Origin: Cyclobacteriaceae bacterium
Lineage (GTDB): Bacteria; Bacteroidota; Bacteroidia; Cytophagales; Cyclobacteriaceae
Direction of reading: 5' to 3'
DNA length: 64,000 bases
Assembly (NCBI GenBank): GCA_016787665.1
Contig: JAEUUC010000004.1
Coordinates: forward strand, 88,014-152,013
Shown here: positions 25,188-33,562 of the stretch, one piece after another
Numbering within the stretch: the stretch's first letter is position 1
Layout: each line of letters starts with the position of its first letter
Translations under genes and position numbers: made by a program
The notes under the pieces: model-generated
Told to the model about the DNA's origin: nothing
Database searches by the model: none
What the model saw: only the letters and a program-made list of their open reading frames with translations

Positions 25188-25217
25188 AAGCGGGCGCAAA
25201 GATGCCGAATCGGTCTT

Positions 25218-25739
25218 TCAATTCAACATCCGGAGGTGTCGGATTGCCTTTGCGCCCCGTGAGCGAAAGGCGGGCGACCCCAACGGCATTTCCTCTTCGA
25301 TAAGCAGCCGTATTTCATTCGCGAGCCCGGGGTTTTGAGCAGCCAGGTTGGTCAGCACCGTCATCGCAAAAACACGAGTGGCTATGGCTTCCTGCCGGTT
25401 GGTGAACAGTGTAAGTGTAAGGTCTATGGCTGTGCCCTGGTACTTCCTGGGGATGTAGATGAATTGAAGCATACGCATCGTATTGCGCTTGACCGCATCC
25501 GGCAAGCCCGGCTTGCGGAGATGTCGGAGCAAAACCGCCAGGTGTGGACGAACCAAATGGGGATTCGCCTCCACGCAGTAACTAACCGGCCATGCTGCTC
25601 TCGGCTTCAGGCGATTGTCACCTGCTAAGAAGACCTCCACCAGAGTTTTGAATCGGGCGGGGTCCGATCCAACCCAGGCCACGATGCGCTGGCATTGAGC
25701 TTTTGAGTACGTTTTTCTCAACGCCTGTACTAAATTCAT
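25218..25739 (-). CDS. HEAT-repeat-like helical protein
   Basis: The ATG at 25739 begins MNLVQALRKTYSKAQCQRIV. The 173-residue product has no signal peptide and is made of helical pairs like HEAT or ARM repeats: RFKTLVEVFLAGDNRLKPRAAW, PVSYCVEANPHLVRPHLAVLL, VKRNTMRMLQFIYIPRKYQG, ATRVFAMTVLTNLAAQNPGL. It ends with HLRMLN. I recognise no named family. It ends 31 bases from the DUF3667 start on the same strand, so the two may be cotranscribed. Confidence 0.72.
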   Translation of the reverse strand: MNLVQALRKTYSKAQCQRIVAWVGSDPARFKTLVEVFLAGDNRLKPRAAWPVSYCVEANPHLVRPHLAVLLRHLRKPGLPDAVKRNTMRMLQFIYIPRKYQGTAIDLTLTLFTNRQEAIATRVFAMTVLTNLAAQNPGLANEIRLLIEEEMPLGSPAFRSRGAKAIRHLRMLN

Positions 25740-25749
25740 TTTCAACAAC

Positions 25750-25838
25750 TTAACTTGAAATAGAAGTTAATTGCGGATATATAACTACTTGATAGTTTGT
25801 ATTTTAAATTAATTCGTTATAGCTTTAATTCAAGTTAA
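25750..25838. repeat. Nested inverted repeats in an AT-rich gap
   Basis: TTAACTT-GAAATAG-AAGTTAA (25750-25770) is a perfect 7-base inverted repeat. Its left part, TTAACTTGAA (25750-25759), recurs as the exact reverse complement TTCAAGTTAA at 25829-25838. All copies lie between the HEAT-like gene and a possible small membrane-peptide gene. They could be sites for one regulator. Confidence 0.45.
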
Positions 25839-25849
25839 ACTGATGGGCT

Positions 25850-25945
25850 ATGCTGATATTTTTTACCATCGCGACTTTTGCATTTTTTCAACTGGCGGTT
25901 TGCCTGTATTGTTATAAGCAAAAGCAAGGCGTAATCGGATTCTGA
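25850..25945 (+). CDS. Possible 31-residue single-span membrane peptide
   Basis: An ATG at 25850 opens a 31-codon frame whose product is one hydrophobic helix (MLIFFTIATFAFFQLAVCLY) followed by a charged end, CYKQKQGVIGF. The TGA is one base before the convergent gamma-glutamyltransferase stop. Helix plus positive tail is the common design of small membrane peptides. The repeats just upstream could be its control region. There is no conserved family to cite, and short hydrophobic frames arise by chance in AT-rich DNA. Confidence 0.35.
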   Translation: MLIFFTIATFAFFQLAVCLYCYKQKQGVIGF

Positions 25946-25946
25946 G

Positions 25947-27806
25947 TTACCATCCGATTCCATAATCCTCACCATGGTTGCTGGAACCTCCCCAGAAGGT
26001 ACCGTGCTTCCAATCAAAATAAATGGCGTTGATTGGTCCGCTGGTGCGTTCCTGGTAGTTGATGCGGTACCCCATGCGCGATAAATCTTTCCGTACCCAG
26101 GCGGGCATCGCGTTGTTGAGGGTAATGCCTCCCGGTATTTTTTCGTGATCGCCAAAACTGCTGAACATCTGCTGCGTCTTGAAGGAGGGTGCTTCGCAGG
26201 CTTCCTGAACCGTCATGTCAAACTCCACCATATTCAGAAAAAACTGAAGCAGCAACTGGTCCTGTTCATCACCGGCTTGTTTGGCAAACGACAGATAAGG
26301 TTTGCCATCCTTTAAGGCCATGGTGGGCGTGAGGGTAACGCGCGGCCGCTTGCCGGGCTCCACTACGTTAAATGGATTCTCTTTAGCATCCAGTACAAAA
26401 GATTGCATGCGTTGGCTAAGGCCAACACCCGTAGTGCCCGCAATACACGCAGGCACCCATCCACCGCTGGGTGTAATGGAAACCACCCAGCCTTCTTTAT
26501 CCGCTGCCTCAACTGAAGTGGTACCCGCGGTAAACGCCTCCTGGTATCTTTCATCCAAGGGATTGGGTAACGAAAAATTTGCCGCCTGTGGATTGCCCCA
26601 GTTCTTCAACAGATCAAGGTAAGGGTTCTGCTTGCCTTCAAATGGATAGGGATCACCGGGTGCCGCTTTGGCATCGTTGCGTTCGTGATTCATAAGCTTC
26701 ACGCGTTCTTTTGCATACTCTTTGGACAACAACCCTCTCATGGGCTCTTCGGGGGCGAAGGCCGGGTCACCGTAGTAAAAGTCACGATCGGCAAACGCCA
26801 GGTTCATTGCCTGGTAAACCGTATGGATGTAACGGGTTGAATTGTAGCCCATGCTTTTCAGATCGAAGTTCTCCAGAATATTCAGCGTCTGTAAGAAAGC
26901 CGGCCCTTGCGTCCACTGCTGCAGTTTGTAGACTTCGATGCCCCGGTAGTTGGTGGACAAGGGTTCCTCGATTTTCACTTTCCAGTTGGCGAGGTCTTGT
27001 TCGGTGATTAATCCGCCTTGCTCTTGAGTGCCGCGGGCGATCTCTTTAGCGATATCGCCTTTGTAAAATCGATCGTAGGCAGCATAAATGGCCGCTTTGC
27101 GATCCTTACCTTTTTTCAGCGCCTGCTGTTCGGCCTCTACCAACTTCTGAAGCGTAGCCAACAAGTCTTTTTGAACGAAGATTTCACCTGCATGTGGTGC
27201 TTCCCGCGTTTCGCCCAGGTGGGGGAGAAATACTTTTTTCGAATAGGGCCACTGCTTGATTTGCTCTTTACCCCGCTCAATCGAATTGGCTGTTTGCGCT
27301 TCAATGGGATAACCCTCGGCCATTTGCATGGCGGGGGCTAAAACGTCTTTCAGGCTCATGGTGCCGTACTCGGCCAGCATGGTCATCAATCCACCCGGTG
27401 TGCCGGGCGTTACAGCCGCAAGCGGACCAAACTCAGGCGGGTATTTCATGCCTTTTCCTTTGAAGAAATCGGCCGTAGCACCGGTAGGGGCCACGCCCAG
27501 GGCATTGATGGCGATCACCTTTTTCGTCTTGGGGTTGTAAATCAACGCCTGCGTTTCGCCACCCCAGCTCAGCACATCCCACATGGTACAGGTAGCGGCC
27601 AGCATCGCACAGGAGGCATCCACCGCGTTTCCACCTTTGGTGAAAATCATGGCACCGGCCGCTGCGGCCAAAGGCTTGCCGGTAATGGCCATCCAGTGGC
27701 GGCCATGCAAGGGTGGCTTTTGGGTAGTGACCGGAAGATTATTGAAGGATTGGGCAAAACCGGCAACCGCGCTGAGCACGATGGCCAAAGAGAAGACAAG
27801 TCGCAT
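25947..27806 (-). CDS. Gamma-glutamyltransferase family protein, exported, divergent
   Basis: A signal peptide (MRLVFSLAIVLSAVAGFAQ) starts the 619-residue proenzyme. GGT features include AAAAGAMIFTKGGNAVDASCA, the WGGETQALIY region, PGTPGGLMTMLAEYG, and the autoprocessing site AGTTSVEAADKEG near residue 428. The double Thr aligns with the catalytic Thr of TTHYSVVDKDG in E. coli Ggt, so self-cleavage is expected. The small subunit is unusual: the GSPGG loop typical of GGT is replaced by KQAGDEQDQ. The acceptor or substrate may therefore differ from glutathione, for example an acylase or another N-terminal nucleophile hydrolase activity. Confidence 0.87.
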   Translation of the reverse strand: MRLVFSLAIVLSAVAGFAQSFNNLPVTTQKPPLHGRHWMAITGKPLAAAAGAMIFTKGGNAVDASCAMLAATCTMWDVLSWGGETQALIYNPKTKKVIAINALGVAPTGATADFFKGKGMKYPPEFGPLAAVTPGTPGGLMTMLAEYGTMSLKDVLAPAMQMAEGYPIEAQTANSIERGKEQIKQWPYSKKVFLPHLGETREAPHAGEIFVQKDLLATLQKLVEAEQQALKKGKDRKAAIYAAYDRFYKGDIAKEIARGTQEQGGLITEQDLANWKVKIEEPLSTNYRGIEVYKLQQWTQGPAFLQTLNILENFDLKSMGYNSTRYIHTVYQAMNLAFADRDFYYGDPAFAPEEPMRGLLSKEYAKERVKLMNHERNDAKAAPGDPYPFEGKQNPYLDLLKNWGNPQAANFSLPNPLDERYQEAFTAGTTSVEAADKEGWVVSITPSGGWVPACIAGTTGVGLSQRMQSFVLDAKENPFNVVEPGKRPRVTLTPTMALKDGKPYLSFAKQAGDEQDQLLLQFFLNMVEFDMTVQEACEAPSFKTQQMFSSFGDHEKIPGGITLNNAMPAWVRKDLSRMGYRINYQERTSGPINAIYFDWKHGTFWGGSSNHGEDYGIGW

Positions 27807-27825
27807 AGGTCATGATTTAGAACTT

Positions 27826-27856
27826 CGAAAGTAGCGATCGGATTACGTTGGGCCAA
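27826..27856 (-). promoter_or_regulatory. Candidate promoter of the gamma-glutamyltransferase gene
   Basis: On the minus strand TTGG (27856-27853) is followed after 19 bases by TACTTTCG (27833-27826), one mismatch from TAnnTTTG. It lies 20 bases before the start codon. Confidence 0.45.
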
Positions 27857-27914
27857 GTACATTATGATGGATGGCCGGAACTGTTTAACTTGATTTTCTA
27901 AACGGATTTGAAGG

Positions 27915-28145
27915 ATGGAAGCCAGACAGAGATCCTATTTTTTCAAATGGCTATTGCTCGGTGGTGGTGGCGCGGTATTGTTTGGTGCCGGCCTGTGTGC
28001 CACCATCGAAGTAGCTTTTATGCGTTACGAGGGTGCTCCCTTTTGGACATGGTTCGCCCTTGGTACGTTGTCACTTTGTTTCGTGGTAGCCGGACTTGCC
28101 TGTATGATTGACTCGGTGCGGTGGAAGATAAAATACAATGGCTAG
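27915..28145 (+). CDS. Small two-span membrane protein
   Basis: The 76-residue product has two hydrophobic helices (WLLLGGGGAVLFGAGLCATI and WFALGTLSLCFVVAGLACM) with short charged ends, MEARQRSYFFK and DSVRWKIKYNG. A purine-rich GAAGG lies 2 bases before the ATG, too close for an ideal ribosome site. It is divergent from the gamma-glutamyltransferase gene and convergent with the reductase gene. No family is recognisable. Confidence 0.65.
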   Translation: MEARQRSYFFKWLLLGGGGAVLFGAGLCATIEVAFMRYEGAPFWTWFALGTLSLCFVVAGLACMIDSVRWKIKYNG

Positions 28146-28172
28146 TCAGCCATGGCTGACGTTGGGTATCGG

Positions 28173-29180
28173 CTAATACACGATCTCCACATCTCCATCG
28201 TCCGGAAATCCCGTACATGTGAGTATTCGACCGGCAGCCAATTCCCGGTCGGAAAGAACCTCGTTGCGCGACATCCACACGGAACCTTTTACACACGTAG
28301 CCGCGCAGGCGCTACACTGACCTGCCTCGCAACTGAACGGGAGGTCGATACCTTGTCTCCGGGCTGCCTTCAAAATACTCACCGGATATTGAACCGAAAT
28401 ATGAAAGCGTTGATTTTGGAAGTTCAACATCACCTGATGCTCGCGCTGGTCGGGCGGAGATTGCGGATTTTCAAATTCGGGCGCGAGAAACGTTTCGCGA
28501 TGGATCCGGGCAAGCGGGACGCCTTCCGTCACCAGGCCGATTTCAGCCGTCAGCATGTAATCGTATGGCCCGCAGAGGTAGAACGCAGCCTTGTCCTTTT
28601 CCCTGACATACTGTTGCAGAAGTTCACCCACGAGCCACTTGCTTAGCCGTGCGCGCAGCAGGTTGACGCTGCTGCTGTTAAGCCATTCAATCTGAAACTG
28701 CTTGGGGAATTTTCTTCGCAGTTCAGTCAACTCACTTCGGAAGATGGTGGTGGCCTCCGATCGATTGCTGTAAACGAGCACCACCGTGCTTTGCCCGCGA
28801 TGCGTCAGAATCTCTTCAATCATCGGCCGACAGGGCGTAATGCCGCTGCCCGCAGCAAAAAAAACATACTGTTGAAAGGCATCCGGATTCTCCGGCAACT
28901 GAAAACGACCGGCCACTCCGCTGCTGGTAAGGGTTTCGCCTACACGGGCCTCATCAAATAAATACCGGGAGAATAAACCATTTTCGATTCGCTTTACCGT
29001 AATGCGAATCAAGGAGTCACCCGGGGCTGAGGATATGGAATACGATCGTCTGTGTTCACCCTGTGTCAATATGAGGAATTGGCCCGCGCGGAACTCGACA
29101 GGCCGATCGGGCCGCAGCCAAAACGATTTCGTGTCTTCCGTTTCGGGCTGAATCTTTTGAATGGTAAGAGTCCACGTCAT
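28173..29180 (-). CDS. FAD/2Fe-2S oxidoreductase (PaaE/ferredoxin-reductase type)
   Basis: The ATG at 29180 overlaps the upstream SDR stop as ATGA, better than a longer start inside that gene. The order is an FAD-binding barrel with RRSYSISS near residue 48, an NAD(P) domain with AAGSGITPCRPMI and later YLCGPYDYM, and a C-terminal plant-type ferredoxin domain with CEAGQCSAC and a final cysteine in ILTC. This layout is that of PaaE-type reductases feeding electrons to an oxygenase or desaturase. No oxygenase is in this operon. The partner could be elsewhere, or the reductase could serve the ACAD pathway. Last gene of a six-gene operon. Confidence 0.9.
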   Translation of the reverse strand: MTWTLTIQKIQPETEDTKSFWLRPDRPVEFRAGQFLILTQGEHRRSYSISSAPGDSLIRITVKRIENGLFSRYLFDEARVGETLTSSGVAGRFQLPENPDAFQQYVFFAAGSGITPCRPMIEEILTHRGQSTVVLVYSNRSEATTIFRSELTELRRKFPKQFQIEWLNSSSVNLLRARLSKWLVGELLQQYVREKDKAAFYLCGPYDYMLTAEIGLVTEGVPLARIHRETFLAPEFENPQSPPDQREHQVMLNFQNQRFHISVQYPVSILKAARRQGIDLPFSCEAGQCSACAATCVKGSVWMSRNEVLSDRELAAGRILTCTGFPDDGDVEIVY

Positions 29181-30031
29181 TTGCCCGACAACCGCTGGTC
29201 GATGTGCTTCATGGCGGAGAGGAACCGCTCCTTTACCTGCCTGCGAAACCAGGTGGGCGCCAGTCTTTTCATTCGCCACATGTTGCGCGCGATATCCGGT
29301 AGAATCAGGTAGAGTTCACCTTTCGCCATACGGATGAGAATTTCCCGGGCGACCGCATCTGCCTCCAGGTTCGATTTATCTAACAGATACTGGGTGGCGC
29401 GTTTCACAAATTCACCGCCCCGCGCATGTTGCGCTACGTTAGTCCGGAAATACGAGGGCATGATACACGACACCTGCACATTATAGTCCAGCAGTTCGCC
29501 ATAAATCGTTTCGCTGATGGCAACCACGGCTGCCTTGGTCATGTTATATGCGCCCATGGTGGGTGCGCAACTCACCGCGGCAATGCTGGCTGTGTTTATG
29601 ATGTGGCCCGATCGCTGTTGCTTGAGTACCGGCATGAAGATGTGGCAACCGTGAACCACGCTCATCTGATTCACCCGGATCATCCACTCATAATTCTCAA
29701 TGCTGTACTCTTCAAAGGCACCGCCATCGCCCACGCCCGCGTTGTTGAAAATCACATCGACTCCGCCATTGATCAACAGGAATTTATCAGCCTGTTGCCG
29801 GAAGGCAGCGTAATCGGAGACATCGAACACGTAGGTTTGTGTGGTGCCACCTTTGGCCTGGAGCTCGGTTGCCACCCGCTCCAGATTGGCTGAGTCCATG
29901 TCCGCCAGCCCGAGTGTCCATCCATCGTGAGCCAATTCGGTGGCCAATGCTTTACCAAGACCCGAAGCGGCCCCGGTAATGAACGCGCGCTTGCGCGGGT
30001 ATCGGTCAGTCAGTTTGTAAATCGTTTTCAT
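29177..30031 (-). CDS. Short-chain dehydrogenase/reductase
   Basis: A Rossmann fold with TGAASGLGKALA near residue 20, NNAGVGDGG near 93, and the catalytic Ser/Tyr/Lys set (INTASIAAV and YNMTKAAV) identifies an SDR. The C-terminal helix-rich extension (RNMWRMKRLAPTWFRRQV) suggests membrane or large hydrophobic substrate contact. Overlaps of 4 bases with both neighbours show translational coupling. The substrate is likely a hydroxy or keto fatty compound, given the operon. Confidence 0.9.
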   Translation of the reverse strand: MKTIYKLTDRYPRKRAFITGAASGLGKALATELAHDGWTLGLADMDSANLERVATELQAKGGTTQTYVFDVSDYAAFRQQADKFLLINGGVDVIFNNAGVGDGGAFEEYSIENYEWMIRVNQMSVVHGCHIFMPVLKQQRSGHIINTASIAAVSCAPTMGAYNMTKAAVVAISETIYGELLDYNVQVSCIMPSYFRTNVAQHARGGEFVKRATQYLLDKSNLEADAVAREILIRMAKGELYLILPDIARNMWRMKRLAPTWFRRQVKERFLSAMKHIDQRLSGK

Positions 30032-31083
30032 ATCTTCTTCGTCTCTATGGCGTGCACCGCTTGGGCGGCCAAGGCTTTTACTACATCAATCAATTGACCG
30101 AATCGGGGATCTTGCGTGAATCCGGCTTTCCATCGGGCATAAATCTGTTGCGCAATCACGGCATTCTTAAATAATCCAAACACGTAATAGAAGCTAATGT
30201 TTGACACATCCCGTCCGCTGCCGGCTGCATATCGGTCAATCACCTCTTTTCGACTCAGGTTGCCCGGCAACCAGGATACATTAAACATGCGCGTCAGCGG
30301 ATGGTCGGTCGGCTCGCACCAATAGGCGAGGGCTGCGCCCAAATCCATCAGCGGATCTCCCACGGTGGCCATCTCCCAATCCAGAATGCCGATTATTCGG
30401 GTGGGGTCGTTTACGTCCAGCACTACGTTATCATACTTGAAGTCGTTGTGCAGAAACGCAACTTCTTTCGATACCGGCTGATTGGCGATCAGCCACGCAC
30501 TGCTTTCGTTCATGGCCGGAATCGAATCGGTTTCCGCTTTCGTATAACGTTGCGTCCAACCTTCAACCTGGCGGGCCACATATCCTTCCGGTTTCCCCAG
30601 GGTAGCCAGTCCGGTGGTTTGGATATTCAGAGCATGAATTTCAACCAGGGTATCCACCAGGTTGCGCGATAATGCCATGAACTGCTGGCGCGGCAGGGGC
30701 GACCGCGCATGACTTGCCCGCAGGATGATGCCGTTCAATCGCTCCATCACGTAAAACGATGAACCGATTACCAGTACATCTTCACAGAGCGCCACAGGCT
30801 TGGGCACGCGGTTAAAGTGGGGAAAAAGCAGTGACAATACCCGAAATTCGCGACCCATGTCGTGAGCCGATTTGATGTTGGCTCCGGCCGGGGGTTTCCG
30901 CAAGATGAACTCACCACCGGTGGCCGTCAGCGCATAGGTTAAGTTGGAAAAACCACTTGGGAATTGCCGGATGGAAGAGATCTGGCCGACTTGTGGAGCA
31001 TGAGTATCCAGCCAGGTTTGCAACGCGCCTGCCGGCAGTTCTTCGCCAGCGCGTACGTCAACGGGTTGATCGATCGGTAGCAA
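30028..31083 (-). CDS. APH-like kinase, ACAD10/LvaA-type 4-hydroxyacyl-CoA kinase candidate
   Basis: The 351-residue protein has the aminoglycoside-phosphotransferase fold: nucleotide region FPSGFSNLTYALTATGGEFI with RKPP, Brenner motif FLHNDFKYDNVVLD, and the metal-binding aspartate in IIGILDWEMATVGDP. This branch fits the kinase half of mammalian ACAD10/ACAD11 and the bacterial LvaA, which phosphorylate 4-hydroxyacyl-CoA. The partner ACAD is the next gene upstream, 5 bases away. The 4-base overlap with the SDR continues the operon. An antibiotic-resistance role is unlikely in this context. Confidence 0.88.
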   Translation of the reverse strand: MLPIDQPVDVRAGEELPAGALQTWLDTHAPQVGQISSIRQFPSGFSNLTYALTATGGEFILRKPPAGANIKSAHDMGREFRVLSLLFPHFNRVPKPVALCEDVLVIGSSFYVMERLNGIILRASHARSPLPRQQFMALSRNLVDTLVEIHALNIQTTGLATLGKPEGYVARQVEGWTQRYTKAETDSIPAMNESSAWLIANQPVSKEVAFLHNDFKYDNVVLDVNDPTRIIGILDWEMATVGDPLMDLGAALAYWCEPTDHPLTRMFNVSWLPGNLSRKEVIDRYAAGSGRDVSNISFYYVFGLFKNAVIAQQIYARWKAGFTQDPRFGQLIDVVKALAAQAVHAIETKKI

Positions 31084-31088
31084 GGATT

Positions 31089-32327
31089 TTAGATTTCAGA
31101 TTTCACGTATGAATTTTGGATTTTTTTCTTCAATCCGTATTTCTTGAGAATGCCGATGGCCATGCTTTGCAGATGAACTTCATCCGCTCCATCCCAAATG
31201 CGCGCGCCCCGCTCGTGTTGATAGAGTGTGGCGAGCAACGTCAGGTCGGAAAGGCCTGCGGCTCCGTAGGTTTGGATGGCCCGATCGAGAATACCCAGCA
31301 TGATGTTGGCCACGTAATACTTGATTCCCGAGATATCATCGCGCGTGGCGGCTGCGCCCTGTTCATCAATCTTTTGAGCGGTGCGCAGCACCAGCAGGCG
31401 AGCCGCGTCAATCTCAACCCGGCTTTGGGTGATGAACGATTGAATGTACTGCTTATGCCCAAGATACACTCCGTCTTCAATTTCGCGCGACACGGCCCGC
31501 CTGCACATTAGATCAAATGCCTTTTCTGCGATGCCGATCCAGCGCATGCAATGGTGAATGCGTCCGGGGCCGAGCCGTTCTTGTGCCAGCTTAAAGCCCT
31601 CGCCCTCGGCACCGATGCGGTTGGTTTGTGGCACGCGGCAGTTTTCAAAACGGACTTCTGCGTGACTGGCCCAGCCTCCACCGGCTTCACCAAACACCGG
31701 GATGTTGCGCACGATGGAGTACCCCGGTGTGCCGGTGGGCACAATAATCATACTGGCGCGTTGATGCGGAGCGGCTTCCGGGTTCGTGACGGCCATCACA
31801 ATGGTGAAGGCTGATCCTTCGGCACCGGTGGTAAACCATTTATGCCCGTTGATGATGTAGTCATCTCCTTCGCGCTGCGCAGTAGTGGCCAGCCGGGTAG
31901 GGTTGCTGCCGGCCATTTCCGGCTCCGTCATGGCGAAGCAACTGCGCACCTTGCCTTTGCAAAGCGGCAACAAGTAGTTCACCCGTTGCCCGGCTGAAGC
32001 AAACTTCGAGAGTAACTCGATGTTGCCGATATCCGGGGCCTGGCAATTGAACGTGTAATGCCCGTAGAACGGAGTGCGCGCCAATGCTTCACTGATTTGA
32101 CCAAACTCGCAAAGCGTAAGGCCAAGGCCACCTTCCTCTTTTGGCAGATGTAATCCCCACAAGCCGGAGGTTTTCACCTTTTCCCGCTTCTCGTCCAGCA
32201 GCCGGAATGTTTCTGGCCACGGGCGGTGATGATGATCCTTCTCCAACGGAAGCAACTCCGCCTCAACAAAGGCGCGGACGCGTGGCAGGAGATCGGCAAG
32301 TCGTGGGGTTCCGAATAACTCTTCCAT
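31089..32327 (-). CDS. Acyl-CoA dehydrogenase, ACAD10/ACAD11 type
   Basis: The ATG at 32327 is preferred over the TTG at 32330. Standard ACAD features are seen: AMTEPEMAGSNPTRLATTA for FAD and substrate contact, HKWFTTGAEGSAFTIV, and FGEAGGGWASHAEVRFENCRVP. The segment RLGPGRIHHCMRWIG and the C-terminal WDGADEVHLQSMA, in place of the common YEGTNE catalytic segment, mark the ACAD10/11/LvaC branch. That branch removes phosphate from 4-phosphoacyl-CoA to give an enoyl-CoA. The adjacent APH-like kinase supports this. FAD enzyme, soluble, no signal peptide. Confidence 0.9.
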   Translation of the reverse strand: MEELFGTPRLADLLPRVRAFVEAELLPLEKDHHHRPWPETFRLLDEKREKVKTSGLWGLHLPKEEGGLGLTLCEFGQISEALARTPFYGHYTFNCQAPDIGNIELLSKFASAGQRVNYLLPLCKGKVRSCFAMTEPEMAGSNPTRLATTAQREGDDYIINGHKWFTTGAEGSAFTIVMAVTNPEAAPHQRASMIIVPTGTPGYSIVRNIPVFGEAGGGWASHAEVRFENCRVPQTNRIGAEGEGFKLAQERLGPGRIHHCMRWIGIAEKAFDLMCRRAVSREIEDGVYLGHKQYIQSFITQSRVEIDAARLLVLRTAQKIDEQGAAATRDDISGIKYYVANIMLGILDRAIQTYGAAGLSDLTLLATLYQHERGARIWDGADEVHLQSMAIGILKKYGLKKKIQNSYVKSEI

Positions 32328-32330
32328 CAA

Positions 32331-33095
32331 TCAGATCGTTATGCCGCCATCGGCTGTGAAAATGGTTCCCGTACAGTAAGCCGAAGCCGGGGAGGCCAAA
32401 AAGAGAATGAGCGCAGCCATTTCTTCTGAAGTGCCCATGCGGGGCAGGGCCATGTGCCGCAAGAAGCTGTTCAGCATCTTTTCGTTCTGCCACAGCGCTT
32501 CCGAAAACTTGGTTTTGATCAGTCCCGGTGCCACGGCATTCACGCGAATGCCATCAACACCCCATTCTTTCGCCAGCACTTTGGTGAGCATATTCAACGC
32601 GGCTTTGGATACCGAGTAAATGCCCAGGCCCGGATCGGGCGTGTCGCCCGCCACCGAGCTGATGTTGACAATTGAACCACCGCCACGCGCCTTCATATGC
32701 GGGTAGGCCAACCGGGCCAATTCAAATGGTGACTTCACGTTCACGCTCATGATTTTATCGAAGGCCCAGCCTTCGGTTTGAACAACCGGGCCGTAGACTG
32801 GATTGGTGGCCGCATTGTTCACCAAAATGTCCAGTCCGCCTGCCCGCTTCACCACCTCAGCGACCAGTTCCGTGCAAAAAGCCGTGTCGCCCACGTTGCC
32901 GGCAATGAAATCACACGCTCCACCCGCTTGGGCGATGGCTTCGGCCACGGGCTTTAGCTCCTCTGCTTTGCGCGAATTGATCACGACCCGGGCGCCTTGC
33001 CGGGCAAACATTCGGGCGGCTGCTTCGCCAATGCCTTTACTGGCGCCCGTAATCAGGGCCACTTTGCCGTTTAACTGAAATACAGAACTATCCAT
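32331..33095 (-). CDS. Short-chain dehydrogenase/reductase (DHRS4/FabG-like)
   Basis: A classical SDR of 254 residues: ITGASKGIGEAAARMF, the NADP-type loop NSRKAEEL, LVNNAATNP, the catalytic ISSVAGDTPDPGLGIYSVSKAA, and a C-terminal YCTGTIFTADGGITI. It lies 3 bases upstream of the ACAD start. In the levulinate pathway an SDR (LvaD) reduces the 4-keto group, so this gene could be the equivalent; a 3-ketoacyl-CoA or retinol-type reductase is also possible. Confidence 0.9.
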   Translation of the reverse strand: MDSSVFQLNGKVALITGASKGIGEAAARMFARQGARVVINSRKAEELKPVAEAIAQAGGACDFIAGNVGDTAFCTELVAEVVKRAGGLDILVNNAATNPVYGPVVQTEGWAFDKIMSVNVKSPFELARLAYPHMKARGGGSIVNISSVAGDTPDPGLGIYSVSKAALNMLTKVLAKEWGVDGIRVNAVAPGLIKTKFSEALWQNEKMLNSFLRHMALPRMGTSEEMAALILFLASPASAYCTGTIFTADGGITI

Positions 33096-33097
33096 AT

Positions 33098-33493
33098 CTA
33101 TTGAAATAAATTAACCATGTCTTCGGGCACGCGCCTCGGTTTGAACGATTGGGCATCCAGCATGACCCATATCGTTTTGGCTTTTACCATTTCCTTTTTG
33201 GTCTGCGCATGGCGAATGACGATGAATCGTTCGAATCGTGCGCCTTGCGCCTGACCCACCCAGGTACCCACTTCAATGGGATCGCCCAGAAAAGCCGGGG
33301 CGAGGTAGTCGATTTCATGGCGCGAGGCTACCCACACCACTTCGTTGATCCGATGCTGGCCCACCTGCTGCCAGTGGCTTTTGGCTACATCCTGAATCCA
33401 TTGAAGATAGACCACATTGTTAACATGGTTGAGTTCATCAATGTCGGCCGGCACCACGGTGCGCGTCATCGTAAATCGGAACGGATGAGACAT
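33098..33493 (-). CDS. Acyl-CoA thioesterase, 4HBT hotdog fold
   Basis: The start at ATG 33493 (MSHPFRFTMTRTVVPADID) avoids an upstream extension into the divergent promoter. The hotdog motif DIDELNHVNNVVYLQWIQDVAKSHW carries the catalytic Asp of the 4-hydroxybenzoyl-CoA thioesterase type. Then RHEIDYLAPAFLGDPIEVGTWV follows. The 131-residue length is normal. It is the first gene of the minus-strand operon, 2 bases before the SDR, and would release acids from CoA. Confidence 0.88.
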   Translation of the reverse strand: MSHPFRFTMTRTVVPADIDELNHVNNVVYLQWIQDVAKSHWQQVGQHRINEVVWVASRHEIDYLAPAFLGDPIEVGTWVGQAQGARFERFIVIRHAQTKKEMVKAKTIWVMLDAQSFKPRRVPEDMVNLFQ

Positions 33494-33539
33494 GGCTCCA
33501 AGATAGGTAATAATGCTGTAGTCATTCACCGCCAGTGAT

Positions 33540-33547
33540 TACCTTTG
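33540..33547 (+). promoter_or_regulatory. Candidate -10 box of the ABC-F gene
   Basis: TACCTTTG fits TAnnTTTG exactly, 15 bases before the ATG at 33563, inside the 69-base divergent gap. The expected -33 TTG is not obvious. Confidence 0.4.
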
Positions 33548-33562
33548 CGCCTCATTTTTCTT

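Noticed and set aside
30028..31083. Reading the APH-fold gene as an antibiotic-resistance phosphotransferase
   Set aside because: Its neighbours are acyl-CoA enzymes and the adjacent ACAD has ACAD10/11 motifs, so an acyl-CoA kinase role fits far better.
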